Shown: piece after piece, positions 25,028-32,536 of the stretch
Numbering within the stretch: position 1 is the first letter of the stretch
How the letters are laid out: each line of letters begins with the position of its first letter
Assembly: GCF_020073815.1 (NCBI RefSeq)
Contig: NZ_JAIQZJ010000016.1
Location: 1-64,000 of the forward strand
Source of the DNA: Nocardioides mangrovi
GTDB taxonomy: Bacteria > Actinomycetota > Actinomycetes > Propionibacteriales > Nocardioidaceae
Direction of reading: 5' to 3'
Length of the DNA stretch: 64,000 nucleotides
Notes under the pieces: model-generated
What the model was told of the DNA's origin: nothing
The model's input: the letters and a program-made list of their open reading frames with translations, nothing else
The model's database searches: none
Made by a program: the position numbers and the translations under genes

Positions 25028-25900
25028 GTGCCGACCCCCACGGACTACACCGACGACCTGCGCCTGGCGCACGTCCTCGCTGACGACGCCGACTCGATCA
25101 CCGAGAGCCGGTTCAAGGCGCTCGACCTGCACGTCATGAGCAAGCCCGACCTCACGCCCGTCACCGACGCCGACCAGGCCGTCGAGGAGAGCATCCGCCG
25201 GACGCTCGGCCGGGTCCGCTCCCGCGACGCGATCACCGGCGAGGAGCAGGGCTCCAGCGGCCACAGCCAGCGCCGCTGGATCATCGACCCGATCGACGGC
25301 ACGAAGAACTTCGTGCGCGGCGTCCCCGTCTGGGCGACGCTCATCTCCCTGGCCGTCGACGACGAGGTGGTGCTCGGCGTCGTCTCCGCCCCGCAGCTCC
25401 AGCGCCGCTGGTGGGCCTCGACCGGCAACGGTGCATGGACCGGACGGTCACTGCTCAAGGCGACCCGCTGCCAGGTCTCCGACGTACGCCGGCTGGAGGA
25501 CGCGTCGCTGTCCTACGCCTCCCTCTCGGGGTGGGAGGAGCGCGGCCAGCTCGACGACTTCGAGTCGCTGATGCGGCGCTGCTGGCGGACCCGGGCGTAC
25601 GGCGACTTCTGGTCCTACATGCTCCTCGCGGAGGGTGCCGTCGACCTGGCCGCCGAGCCGGAGCTGGAGGTCTACGACATGGCCGCGCTCGACGTGATCG
25701 TGCGTGAGGCGGGCGGCCGCTTCACCTCGCTCGACGGCACCGACGGGCCCTTCGGTGGCAACGCGCTGGCCAGCAACGGCCACCTCCACGAGGCCGCGCT
25801 CGCCTTCCTCGGGTCGCTGCCCGACGACGAGGATGACCCCGACGTACGACGCACCGGACCGGGCTCGGTCTCCGACCTGCGGGACCGGCGACGGGACTGA
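25028..25900 (+). CDS. hisN: Histidinol-phosphatase, inositol monophosphatase type (HisN)
   Basis: 290 residues from a GTG at 25028 with TAAGGT six bases upstream. The metal sites of the IMPase family are complete: GEEQG (about 74-78), IDPIDGTKNFVRG (about 88-100) and the late YDMAALDVIVREAGG. The wording of the second motif is the one seen in actinobacterial histidinol-phosphatases rather than inositol or bisphosphate nucleotidases. It would remove the phosphate from histidinol phosphate in histidine synthesis. No other his gene is nearby. Confidence 0.88.
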   Translation: MPTPTDYTDDLRLAHVLADDADSITESRFKALDLHVMSKPDLTPVTDADQAVEESIRRTLGRVRSRDAITGEEQGSSGHSQRRWIIDPIDGTKNFVRGVPVWATLISLAVDDEVVLGVVSAPQLQRRWWASTGNGAWTGRSLLKATRCQVSDVRRLEDASLSYASLSGWEERGQLDDFESLMRRCWRTRAYGDFWSYMLLAEGAVDLAAEPELEVYDMAALDVIVREAGGRFTSLDGTDGPFGGNALASNGHLHEAALAFLGSLPDDEDDPDVRRTGPGSVSDLRDRRRD

Positions 25901-25954
25901 CACACGGGCCGAAGGTCCTGTACGTGTGACGTGCGCCACGAGTACCGTCGATCC

Positions 25955-26386
25955 ATGCGGATCGGTGAGGTGCTCTCGGCGAAGCCCAGCGCGGAGGTCG
26001 TGACGATCTCCCCCGATGCCGGCGTGCGCGAGCTGATCGCGAGCCTCGCCGAGCACAACGTGGGTGCATTGATCGTCAGCTCCGACGGCACGTCCGTCGA
26101 CGGGATCGTCAGCGAGCGCGACGTCGTGCGCCACCTCCACCACGACGGCACGGTCATCAACAACACGGTCGGCGCGATCATGACCGACGCCGTCGAGACC
26201 TGCGACGAGGACACCCCGCTCGACGAGCTGATGAAGACCATGACCGATCGGCGGATCCGGCACGTGCCGGTCGTCCACGAGGGTCGGCTGGTCGGGATCA
26301 TCAGCATCGGCGACGTGGTCAAGCACAAGATCGGCGAGCTCCAGTTCGAGCGCGACCAGCTCGACTCCTACGTGCACCAGACCTGA
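25955..26386 (+). CDS. Tandem CBS domain protein
   Basis: 143 residues from the ATG at 25955, chosen because TACCGT lies six bases upstream; an in-frame ATG eight codons earlier would overlap that box. Two CBS motifs are clear (GALIVSSDGTSVDGIVSERDVV and RHVPVVHEGRLVGIISIGDVV). Such stand-alone pairs sense adenine nucleotides or stress signals. It ends five bases from the convergent phosphatase gene. Confidence 0.88.
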   Translation: MRIGEVLSAKPSAEVVTISPDAGVRELIASLAEHNVGALIVSSDGTSVDGIVSERDVVRHLHHDGTVINNTVGAIMTDAVETCDEDTPLDELMKTMTDRRIRHVPVVHEGRLVGIISIGDVVKHKIGELQFERDQLDSYVHQT

Positions 26387-26391
26387 GGCCG

Positions 26392-27432
26392 TCAGTCGGA
26401 GGCGACCCCACGACCCTCGGCGAGCACGAGCGCGAGGTCGTCGCCCATCCGCTGCCGGCCGTGGTCGAGCATCTGCGCGACCAGCCGGTCCAGGGCCTCC
26501 TCGAGGGTCCCGTCTCCGAGCTCGGCGGCGACGTCGTCGAGCGGGAAGAACTCCCCGCGGGCGTCCCGAGCCTCGACCAGGCCGTCGGTGTAGAAGAGCA
26601 TCCGCGCGCCGACCGGCCACCGGTGCTCGGTGAGCACCGGATCCGAGCCCAGTCCGAGCGGGACCGTCGGCTCGCCGGTGTCGACCATCGCGGCCCGGTG
26701 GCCGACCACGAGCACCGGCGGGTGGTGGCCGCAGTTGGCGAGCGCGACCCGGCCCTCGCGGAACTCCCCGACGATGGCGGTCACGAACTCCTCGTCGCCG
26801 AGCATCCGGCCGAGCGTCTCGTCGATCGTGCGGGCCAGCGCGACCGGGTCGGGCTCGGTGAAGGCGGCCGCCCGGAACGCGCCGAGCACCGCGGCGGCCG
26901 TCTGCACCGCCTCCAGTCCCTTGCCGCGCACGTCGCCGACGATCACGCGGACGCCGTACGGCGTGGCCGCGACCTCGTAGAGGTCGCCGCCGACCAGTGC
27001 CTCCTTGGACGCGGAGACGTAGCGGGCGGCCAGGCCGATGGAGCCGATCGCGGTGGGCATCGCCCGCAGCACCGCCTGCTGGGCGGTCTCGGCGATCACC
27101 GTCATCCGCTTCAGGCTGCTCTCGCTGCGCTCGCGCAGGGCGGCACCCTGTACGGCGACGATGCCGAGGAGCGCGCAGAGCCCCACGCGGATGAACCAGT
27201 CGAACGAGCCGAGGTTCCCCAGCCACAGACCCGCCACGAGGCCGCAGAGGACCGCCAGGACGGCCATCGCCGCGGTGCGCCGGGCCGTGGTCAGGACGCT
27301 CGCGACGATGGGGGCTGCCGCGAAGACCCCGATCAGCTGGGCCGGTGTCAGGATCGACAGCACGACCAGGACCGCCAGGACCACGATCCCTGCGGTCACG
27401 CCCGGGTCGAGACGCCGGCCCCCGATGGTCAT
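26392..27432 (-). CDS. Membrane-bound PP2C/SpoIIE-type serine phosphatase
   Basis: 346 residues from the ATG at 27432; a GTG two codons upstream has a CACTAT box at the right distance and is a possible leaderless start. Three or four N-terminal membrane segments (to about residue 95) precede a SpoIIE domain with GGDLYEVAATPYG, VGDVRGKGLEA, GHHPPVLV and the late DDLALVLAEGR carrying metal-binding Asp residues. Such phosphatases dephosphorylate anti-anti-sigma factors in SigB/SigF partner switching; the RsbW-like/SigF-type pair is at 9.5-10.8 kb, but no STAS protein is in the window. Confidence 0.88.
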   Translation of the reverse strand: MTIGGRRLDPGVTAGIVVLAVLVVLSILTPAQLIGVFAAAPIVASVLTTARRTAAMAVLAVLCGLVAGLWLGNLGSFDWFIRVGLCALLGIVAVQGAALRERSESSLKRMTVIAETAQQAVLRAMPTAIGSIGLAARYVSASKEALVGGDLYEVAATPYGVRVIVGDVRGKGLEAVQTAAAVLGAFRAAAFTEPDPVALARTIDETLGRMLGDEEFVTAIVGEFREGRVALANCGHHPPVLVVGHRAAMVDTGEPTVPLGLGSDPVLTEHRWPVGARMLFYTDGLVEARDARGEFFPLDDVAAELGDGTLEEALDRLVAQMLDHGRQRMGDDLALVLAEGRGVASD

Positions 27433-27510
27433 GCTCACCCGCAGATAGTGCCAGCCGTCCCGTCGGACGACGCCGAAACGCGCAGGAAGCGACCCCGTAG
27501 GGTGTCGGGC

Positions 27511-27879
27511 ATGGACAAGCCCGAGATCGACTTCCCCGACTTCGACCCGCCCGCCGACCTCGTCGTCACCGAGATCACCGAGGGCTCCGGCGACGAGGCG
27601 ACCGCCGGCTCGACCGTGTCGGTCCACTACGTCGGCGTCGCGCACTCGACCGGCGAGGAGTTCGACGCGTCGTACAACCGCGGCACCCCGCTGCAGTTCC
27701 GCCTCGGCGTCGGCCAGGTCATCTCCGGCTGGGACCAGGGCGTGCAGGGCATGAAGGTCGGCGGCCGCCGCCAGCTCGTGATCCCGCCGCACCTCGGCTA
27801 CGGCGACCGCGGCGCCGGCGGCGTCATCAAGCCGGGCGAGACGCTGATCTTCGTCGTGGACCTGCTCGGCGTCAGCTGA
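27511..27879 (+). CDS. FKBP-type peptidyl-prolyl cis-trans isomerase
   Basis: 122 residues, a single FKBP domain without signal peptide. VSVHYVGVAHSTGEEFDASY, QVISGWDQGVQGMKVGG and LVIPPHLGYGDRGAG are the standard active-site segments. It isomerises X-Pro bonds in cytosolic proteins. TAGGGT seven bases before the ATG indicates a leaderless mRNA. A long inverted repeat follows the stop. Confidence 0.93.
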   Translation: MDKPEIDFPDFDPPADLVVTEITEGSGDEATAGSTVSVHYVGVAHSTGEEFDASYNRGTPLQFRLGVGQVISGWDQGVQGMKVGGRRQLVIPPHLGYGDRGAGGVIKPGETLIFVVDLLGVS

Positions 27880-27882
27880 GGC

Positions 27883-27994
27883 GTAGGCGTCGTCCTGCGG
27901 GATGCCCGGCAAGGCGGAGGAGCGAAGGCGGCCTTTGAGCGGAGCGGCCTTCGAGCGACGACAACGCCGCCGGGCCCCCGCAGGCGGCGCCTAC
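27883..27994. terminator. Long imperfect inverted repeat between convergent genes
   Basis: Bases 27883-27910 pair imperfectly with 27968-27994, with blocks GTAGGCG/CGCCTAC and CCTGCGGG/CCCGCAGG. A smaller hairpin inside pairs GAAGGC (27924-27929) with GCCTTC (27947-27952). It fills the gap between the FKBP and S4 genes and reaches into the S4 stop codon, so a bidirectional terminator or a REP-like insert is likely. Confidence 0.6.
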
Positions 27995-28245
27995 CAGGGC
28001 AGGTTGTCCTCGAAGGTGGCTTCGTCGGCGACCCGGGCGGCCTGCCCGGTCCCGGCGACACTGACCACGTCGCCGGCGACGAGCTGCCGGCCGCGGCGCG
28101 TGTCGACCTCGCCGTTGACCGACACCTTCCCCTCCTGGATCAGCGGCTTGGCCTCGGCCCCGCTCTCCACCAGGTTGGCCAGCTTCAGGAACTGCCCGAG
28201 CCGGATCGACTCGTCGCGGATCGGGACGTCGTACGGCTCGGCCAT
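27991..28245 (-). CDS. Small S4-domain RNA-binding protein (YbcJ/RqcP-like)
   Basis: 84 residues from the ATG at 28245. The S4 fold is evident from IRLGQFLKLANLVESGAEAK and EGKVSVNGEVDTRRGRQL. Stand-alone S4 proteins of this size bind structured RNA or the ribosome. It reads toward the FKBP gene, and the right arm of the inverted repeat covers its stop. Confidence 0.85.
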   Translation of the reverse strand: MAEPYDVPIRDESIRLGQFLKLANLVESGAEAKPLIQEGKVSVNGEVDTRRGRQLVAGDVVSVAGTGQAARVADEATFEDNLPW

Positions 28246-28260
28246 GGGGCCAGTGTCGCC

Positions 28261-28330
28261 CATCCGGCATCGAGACCCGTGAGATGGCTGCAAGATGACC
28301 CGGTCGGCAGCCATCTGACGGGTCTCGACG
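28261..28330. repeat. 70-bp palindromic repeat, left copy
   Basis: Bases 28270-28291 and 28307-28328 form a 22-bp inverted repeat with one mismatch around a 15-base loop. A second copy at 29399-29468 is identical at 68 of 70 positions and lies in the same orientation on the other side of the nuclease-like gene. Confidence 0.92.
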
Positions 28331-28393
28331 CGCTTTCCACAGGCACGCCGGGGCCAGGATTCGTCCACAGGCCGGCCCGGGCAAGCAGGACCC

Positions 28394-29392
28394 ATGGCGC
28401 ACCGCTGGGATCCGATCGCACCACCTGTCGTGGGACTGGTGCGTCCGGTGCGGGTCGACGTCACCGGCCTGGCCGGACCGACCCGCGGTCAGAGCCGCGG
28501 GCCTGGCTGGCGGGCCACCTCGCCGGGTCTCTTCGTGCCCACGAGCACCACCGACGCCCTGGTCGAGCAACGCATCGTGGAGGCCCACGCCCGAGCCCGT
28601 GAACGGGCCGTCGTCACCGGGTGGGCAGCGCTACGCCTGCACGGCGGAGCCTTCTTCGACGGCCTGGCGCGCGACGGCCGAACCCGCGTGCCGGTCCCGA
28701 TCGCGGCCAACGGCGAGCGTCTCGCCAGCGGCTTCGGTGCCGTGGTGGTCGAGGACCGGATCCCCCTCGACGAGGTCACCATCATCCACGGCATCCGCTG
28801 CGCGAAGGTCGAACGCGCTCTCTACGACGAGATGCAACGCATCGGCGAGGTCCGCGAGATGGCCGTGGCCGCCGGCGCGGCGTACGCCGCCAGGCTGACC
28901 TCGATCAGACGGATGCGGCTCTACGCCGCCACCCGACGCTGGTACCGCGACGTCCGCACCGTGAAGGCGGCGGTCGAGATGTCCTGCGAGGGCTGCCGCT
29001 CACCCCAGGAAGACAGGTTCCGGATCATCTGGGAGTACACCGCCGGCTGGGGCCGCCCCCTGGTCAACCGCACACTCCTGGACCTCCACGGCCGCTTCAT
29101 CGCCACCCCCGACCTCTTCGACCCCGTCCGCGGCGTCATCGGCGAGTACGCCGGCGCCGACCACCGCGACGGCGACCGGCACGCGAAGGACGTCGAGCGG
29201 GCCGCCGACCTCCGCGCAGCCGGCCTCGAGATCGTCGAGACCGTCGGCCGCGACCTGCGCGACGAGTCCCGGGTCGTGCGCCGCATGGAGCAGGCCGCCG
29301 CCCGCGCCGCCCACCTCGAACGACGCTGGCAGCTCGCCCCACCCGAGACGCCCACCCTCGACGAGTACCTCGACGCCCGCGACGCCGCCTGA
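28394..29392 (+). CDS. Putative PD-(D/E)XK (DUF559/Vsr-like) nuclease-domain protein with AbiEi-like N-terminal half
   Basis: 332 residues. The N-terminal half (WAALRLHGGAFFDG at about 77-90, then HGIRCAKVERALYDEM) resembles AbiEi-type/transcriptional-regulator-like proteins common in actinobacteria. The C-terminal half has a Vsr/DUF559-like nuclease pattern: E206 (SPQEDRFR), D240 (TPDLFD), E251 (GEYAG), H257 and a D-x2-R-x2-DLRAAGLEI helix. Nuclease activity is inferred; the final catalytic Lys is not obvious. Two near-identical 70-bp palindromes flank it, so the unit looks like an inserted cassette. Confidence 0.68.
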   Translation: MAHRWDPIAPPVVGLVRPVRVDVTGLAGPTRGQSRGPGWRATSPGLFVPTSTTDALVEQRIVEAHARARERAVVTGWAALRLHGGAFFDGLARDGRTRVPVPIAANGERLASGFGAVVVEDRIPLDEVTIIHGIRCAKVERALYDEMQRIGEVREMAVAAGAAYAARLTSIRRMRLYAATRRWYRDVRTVKAAVEMSCEGCRSPQEDRFRIIWEYTAGWGRPLVNRTLLDLHGRFIATPDLFDPVRGVIGEYAGADHRDGDRHAKDVERAADLRAAGLEIVETVGRDLRDESRVVRRMEQAAARAAHLERRWQLAPPETPTLDEYLDARDAA

Positions 29393-29398
29393 GCCACG

Positions 29399-29468
29399 CA
29401 TCCGGCATCGAGACCCGTGAGATGGCTGTCAGATGACCCGGTCGGCAGCCATCTGACGGGTCTCGACG
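29399..29468. repeat. 70-bp palindromic repeat, right copy
   Basis: It differs from the left copy only at two adjacent loop-proximal bases (CA to TC). It begins seven bases after the nuclease-like stop codon and ends sixteen bases before the DUF445 stop. It may double as a terminator for both genes. Confidence 0.92.
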
Positions 29469-29483
29469 AGGAAGGGGCGCCCG

Positions 29484-30761
29484 TCAGCGGATCAGCACCG
29501 AGACCGCGTGGATCAGGACGCCGACGAGGCCGCCGACGATGGTGCCGTTGATCCGGATGAACTGCAGGTCGCGGCCGACGTGCAGCTCGATGCGGCGAGC
29601 GGCCTCCTTGCCGTCCCAGCGCTCGATGGTGTGGGTGATGACGGTGGTGACCTCGGTGCCGTAGCGCTCGACGGCGAAGACCGCGGCGTCGGCGGCGAGG
29701 CCGTCGAGGCGGGCGCGGAGCTCGGGCTCGGTGACCAGCCGCTGCGCGAAGGCCGAGGTCTCGGCCAGCAGCCGCTGGCGTACGGCGCCGTCGGGGTCGG
29801 TCAGCGACGCCTGGAGGCTGCGGCGCAGGGCGTTCCACAGCGACACGCTGGAGGCGATCACCTGCGGGTGGTCGAGCAACCGCTCCTTGAGCCGCTCGGT
29901 GCGCTCCTGGGTCTCGGGGTCGTGCAGGAGGTCGTCGGCGAGCCGGGCGAGCATCGAGTCGAGCGCCTGGCGTGCGTGGTGGCGCGGGTCGGCGCGGATG
30001 TCCTCGACCCAGCTCACCAGCTCGCGGTGCAGCCGGGAGATGACGGCGTCGTTCAGGCGGGTCGGCGCCCACCAGGGCGCCCGCTCGCCGAGCACGGCCG
30101 CGACCGTCTCGGGGTTGTCGACCAGCCACTGGTGCAGCTCGACGAGGGCGAGGTCGACCAGCCCGTGGTGCAGGTCGTCGCGGACCGTCTCCTCCAGCAG
30201 GCCGCCGAGCAGCGGCGCGATCGGCTCCTCGCGGAAGCGCGGCACGAGCGCGTCCCGGATCAGCCCCTCGACGTGGTCGTCGCGCACCCGGGCGAGCGCG
30301 GCGGTCGCCACGTCCGCGACCTCGTCGACGGCGCGCCGCGCGTGGGCGGGTACGGCGAGCCACCGGCCCACCCGCATCGAGATCGTCGCGGCGGCGACCC
30401 GCTCGCGGATGATCTGCTCCTGGAGGAAGTTCTCCCCCACGAACTCCTCCAGCCCGCGGCCGAGGTCGTCCTTGCGGCGCGGGATCAGGGCGGTGTGCGG
30501 GATCGGCAGTCCGAGCGGGTGCTTGAAGAGCGCCGTCACCGCGAACCAGTCGGCGATCGCACCGACCATCGAGGCCTCGGCGCCGGCGTTGACGAAGCCC
30601 CAGAAGCCTTCCTGACCGCCGTCGATGGTCAGGGTGGCGACGTACACCACCGCGGCGAGCAGCAGCAGCGACACCGCCAGGGTCCGCATCCGCCGCAGGG
30701 CGCTGCGGCGGTGCTCGTCGGCCTCGGGGTCGGGCGTGATCAGGGAGACGGTCGCGCTCAT
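29484..30761 (-). CDS. DUF445 family membrane-anchored protein
   Basis: 425 residues from the ATG at 30761, with GGGAGG nine bases upstream; an in-frame ATG three codons earlier lies too close to that site. An N-terminal membrane segment (about 25-45), the GAEASMVGAIADWFAVTALF motif (about 58-77), a long helical middle and a C-terminal membrane segment (INGTIVGGLVGVLIHAVSVL) are characteristic of DUF445 (YheB/YjiN-like). Function is unknown; the family is often linked with envelope integrity. Confidence 0.88.
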   Translation of the reverse strand: MSATVSLITPDPEADEHRRSALRRMRTLAVSLLLLAAVVYVATLTIDGGQEGFWGFVNAGAEASMVGAIADWFAVTALFKHPLGLPIPHTALIPRRKDDLGRGLEEFVGENFLQEQIIRERVAAATISMRVGRWLAVPAHARRAVDEVADVATAALARVRDDHVEGLIRDALVPRFREEPIAPLLGGLLEETVRDDLHHGLVDLALVELHQWLVDNPETVAAVLGERAPWWAPTRLNDAVISRLHRELVSWVEDIRADPRHHARQALDSMLARLADDLLHDPETQERTERLKERLLDHPQVIASSVSLWNALRRSLQASLTDPDGAVRQRLLAETSAFAQRLVTEPELRARLDGLAADAAVFAVERYGTEVTTVITHTIERWDGKEAARRIELHVGRDLQFIRINGTIVGGLVGVLIHAVSVLIR

Positions 30762-30816
30762 CGCCGCCATCCTCCCCCACACAGGAAGCCGAAACCGTCG
30801 TGTCAGAATGCCGCCC

Positions 30817-31215
30817 ATGTCTCGCACCGTCATCACCTTCGGCACGTTCGACGTGTTCCATGTCGGACACCTCCGGGTGATCGAGCGCGCCGCCGCCCTC
30901 GGCGACCGTCTCGTGGTCGGGGTCTCCGCCGACGCGCTCAACCTGCGGAAGAAGGGCCGCGAGCCGGTCTTCAGCCAGGCCGAGCGGCTCGCGATCGTGG
31001 CCGCGCTCAAGCCGGTCTCGGAGGTCTTCGTGGAGGAGAGCCTCGAGCTCAAGCGCGACTACATCCTCCGGTACGGCGCCGACGTGCTCGTGATGGGCGA
31101 CGACTGGGCGGGCCGGTTCGACGAGTTCGAGGACGTCTGCGAGGTCGTCTACCTCCCGCGGACGCCGGCCATCTCGACGACCGCGCTGATCGAGAAGATC
31201 TCCGGGGGCAGCTGA
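30817..31215 (+). CDS. Cytidylyltransferase-like protein (TagD/glycerol-3-phosphate cytidylyltransferase type)
   Basis: 132 residues. GTFDVFHVGHLRVIERA includes the HxGH nucleotidyl-transfer motif (about 16-19), and RTPAISTTALI contains the C-terminal substrate motif RTxxISTT. TagD enzymes make CDP-glycerol for wall polymers, but adenylyl- or cytidylyl-transfer to another alcohol phosphate is equally possible. A CAGAAT box seven bases before the ATG suggests a leaderless mRNA. Confidence 0.87.
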   Translation: MSRTVITFGTFDVFHVGHLRVIERAAALGDRLVVGVSADALNLRKKGREPVFSQAERLAIVAALKPVSEVFVEESLELKRDYILRYGADVLVMGDDWAGRFDEFEDVCEVVYLPRTPAISTTALIEKISGGS

Positions 31216-31255
31216 TCCGGCGAGCACTGTCGGCGGCCGCCCCTAGGTTGTCGCC

Positions 31256-32536
31256 GTGACCCGCTCGCTGACCCCCGACCCGGTGCCCACCGGCGCGCTC
31301 GGCGTGCCGCAGGGTGCGGCCCTCACCCTCGGGGCCGTGCTCGGGACCGGCGTGATCTCGCTGCCGGCGCTCGCCGCCCGCGAGGCCGGACCGGCGTCGC
31401 TCGTCGCGTGGCTGGCGCTGGTCCTGCTGTCCGTGCCGCTCGCCGCCACCTTCGCCGCGCTGGGCGCCCGCCACCCCGACGGCGGGGGCGTCTCGACCTA
31501 CGCCCGCCGGGCCTTCGGCGCCCGCACCGCCACCGTCGTCGGCTGGTGCTTCTACTTCGCGATCCCGGTCGGCGCCCCGCCGGCGGCCGGCTTCGCGGGC
31601 GCCTACGTCGCCGACAGCGTCGGCGGCGGCCGCCACACCCAGCTGGCGACCGCCGGCCTGCTGATCGCGGCCGTCGCGCTGATGAACTGGTACGGCGTCC
31701 GCGTCTCCGGGCGGGTCCAGCTGGTCATCGCCGCGGTGCTGGCGCTGCTGCTCGCCGTCGCGACCCTGGTCTCGCTGCCGCATGCGACGACCGACCACCT
31801 GACGCCGTTCGCGCCGCACGGCTGGTCGGCCGTGGGCTCGGCAGCGGTGCTGCTGATCTGGGCGTTCGCGGGCTGGGAGGTCGTCACCTCGCTGTCGTCC
31901 GACTACCGGCGTCCCCACCCCGACATCGCCCGCGCGACGGCGATCGCGCTGGTCGTGATGGGCCTGCTCTACCTCGGCGTCGCGTTCGCGACGGTCGCCG
32001 TGCTCGGCCCGTCGACCGGCAAGGCCCCGCTGTCCGACCTGCTGGTCCTCGGCTTCGGCGAGCCGGCCCGCGGGGTCACCACGGTCGTCGCCGTGCTGCT
32101 GACGCTCGGGGCGATGAACGCCTACTTCGCCGGCAGCGCCCGCCTCGGCGCCGCCCTCGGCCGCGACGGCTCCCTGCCGGCCTGGTTCGCCCGCGGCGCG
32201 GCGGCCAGCGAGGTCCCCCGCCGCTCGCTCGCCGTCGTCACCGCGGGCTCGATGGCGACGCTGCTCGCCGTCGCGGTCACCGGGGTGCCGCTGGAGCGCA
32301 CGATGTTCCTGGTCACCGGCGCGTTCTCGCTGGTCTACGTCATCGGCACCGCGGCGGCGATCCGGCTGCTCCCCCGCCGCAGCTGGGCGTGGCGGGGCGC
32401 GGTGGTCGCCTTCGCCTCCACCCTGGTGCTGCTCGGTCTCACCGGGCCCCACCTGCTGCCGCAGCTCGTGGTCGCGGTGGCCGCGTTGCTGTGGACCATG
32501 CGGGCGCCGACGGCGGCGCCGGAAGCTCCTCAGTAG
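31256..32536 (+). CDS. APC-superfamily amino acid permease
   Basis: 426 residues with about twelve membrane segments. The first helix has the unwound GAVLGTGVISLPALAA motif of APC transporters. It would move amino acids or amines across the membrane; the substrate is not predictable. TAGGTT six bases before the GTG implies a leaderless transcript. The 3' end overlaps the convergent oxidoreductase gene by seven bases. Confidence 0.88.
   Translation: MTRSLTPDPVPTGALGVPQGAALTLGAVLGTGVISLPALAAREAGPASLVAWLALVLLSVPLAATFAALGARHPDGGGVSTYARRAFGARTATVVGWCFYFAIPVGAPPAAGFAGAYVADSVGGGRHTQLATAGLLIAAVALMNWYGVRVSGRVQLVIAAVLALLLAVATLVSLPHATTDHLTPFAPHGWSAVGSAAVLLIWAFAGWEVVTSLSSDYRRPHPDIARATAIALVVMGLLYLGVAFATVAVLGPSTGKAPLSDLLVLGFGEPARGVTTVVAVLLTLGAMNAYFAGSARLGAALGRDGSLPAWFARGAAASEVPRRSLAVVTAGSMATLLAVAVTGVPLERTMFLVTGAFSLVYVIGTAAAIRLLPRRSWAWRGAVVAFASTLVLLGLTGPHLLPQLVVAVAALLWTMRAPTAAPEAPQ

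Noticed and set aside
28261..29468. Insertion sequence with terminal repeats
   Set aside because: The flanking repeats are direct copies of a palindrome, the gene is not a transposase, and no target-site duplication is visible; it is kept only as a possible cassette.
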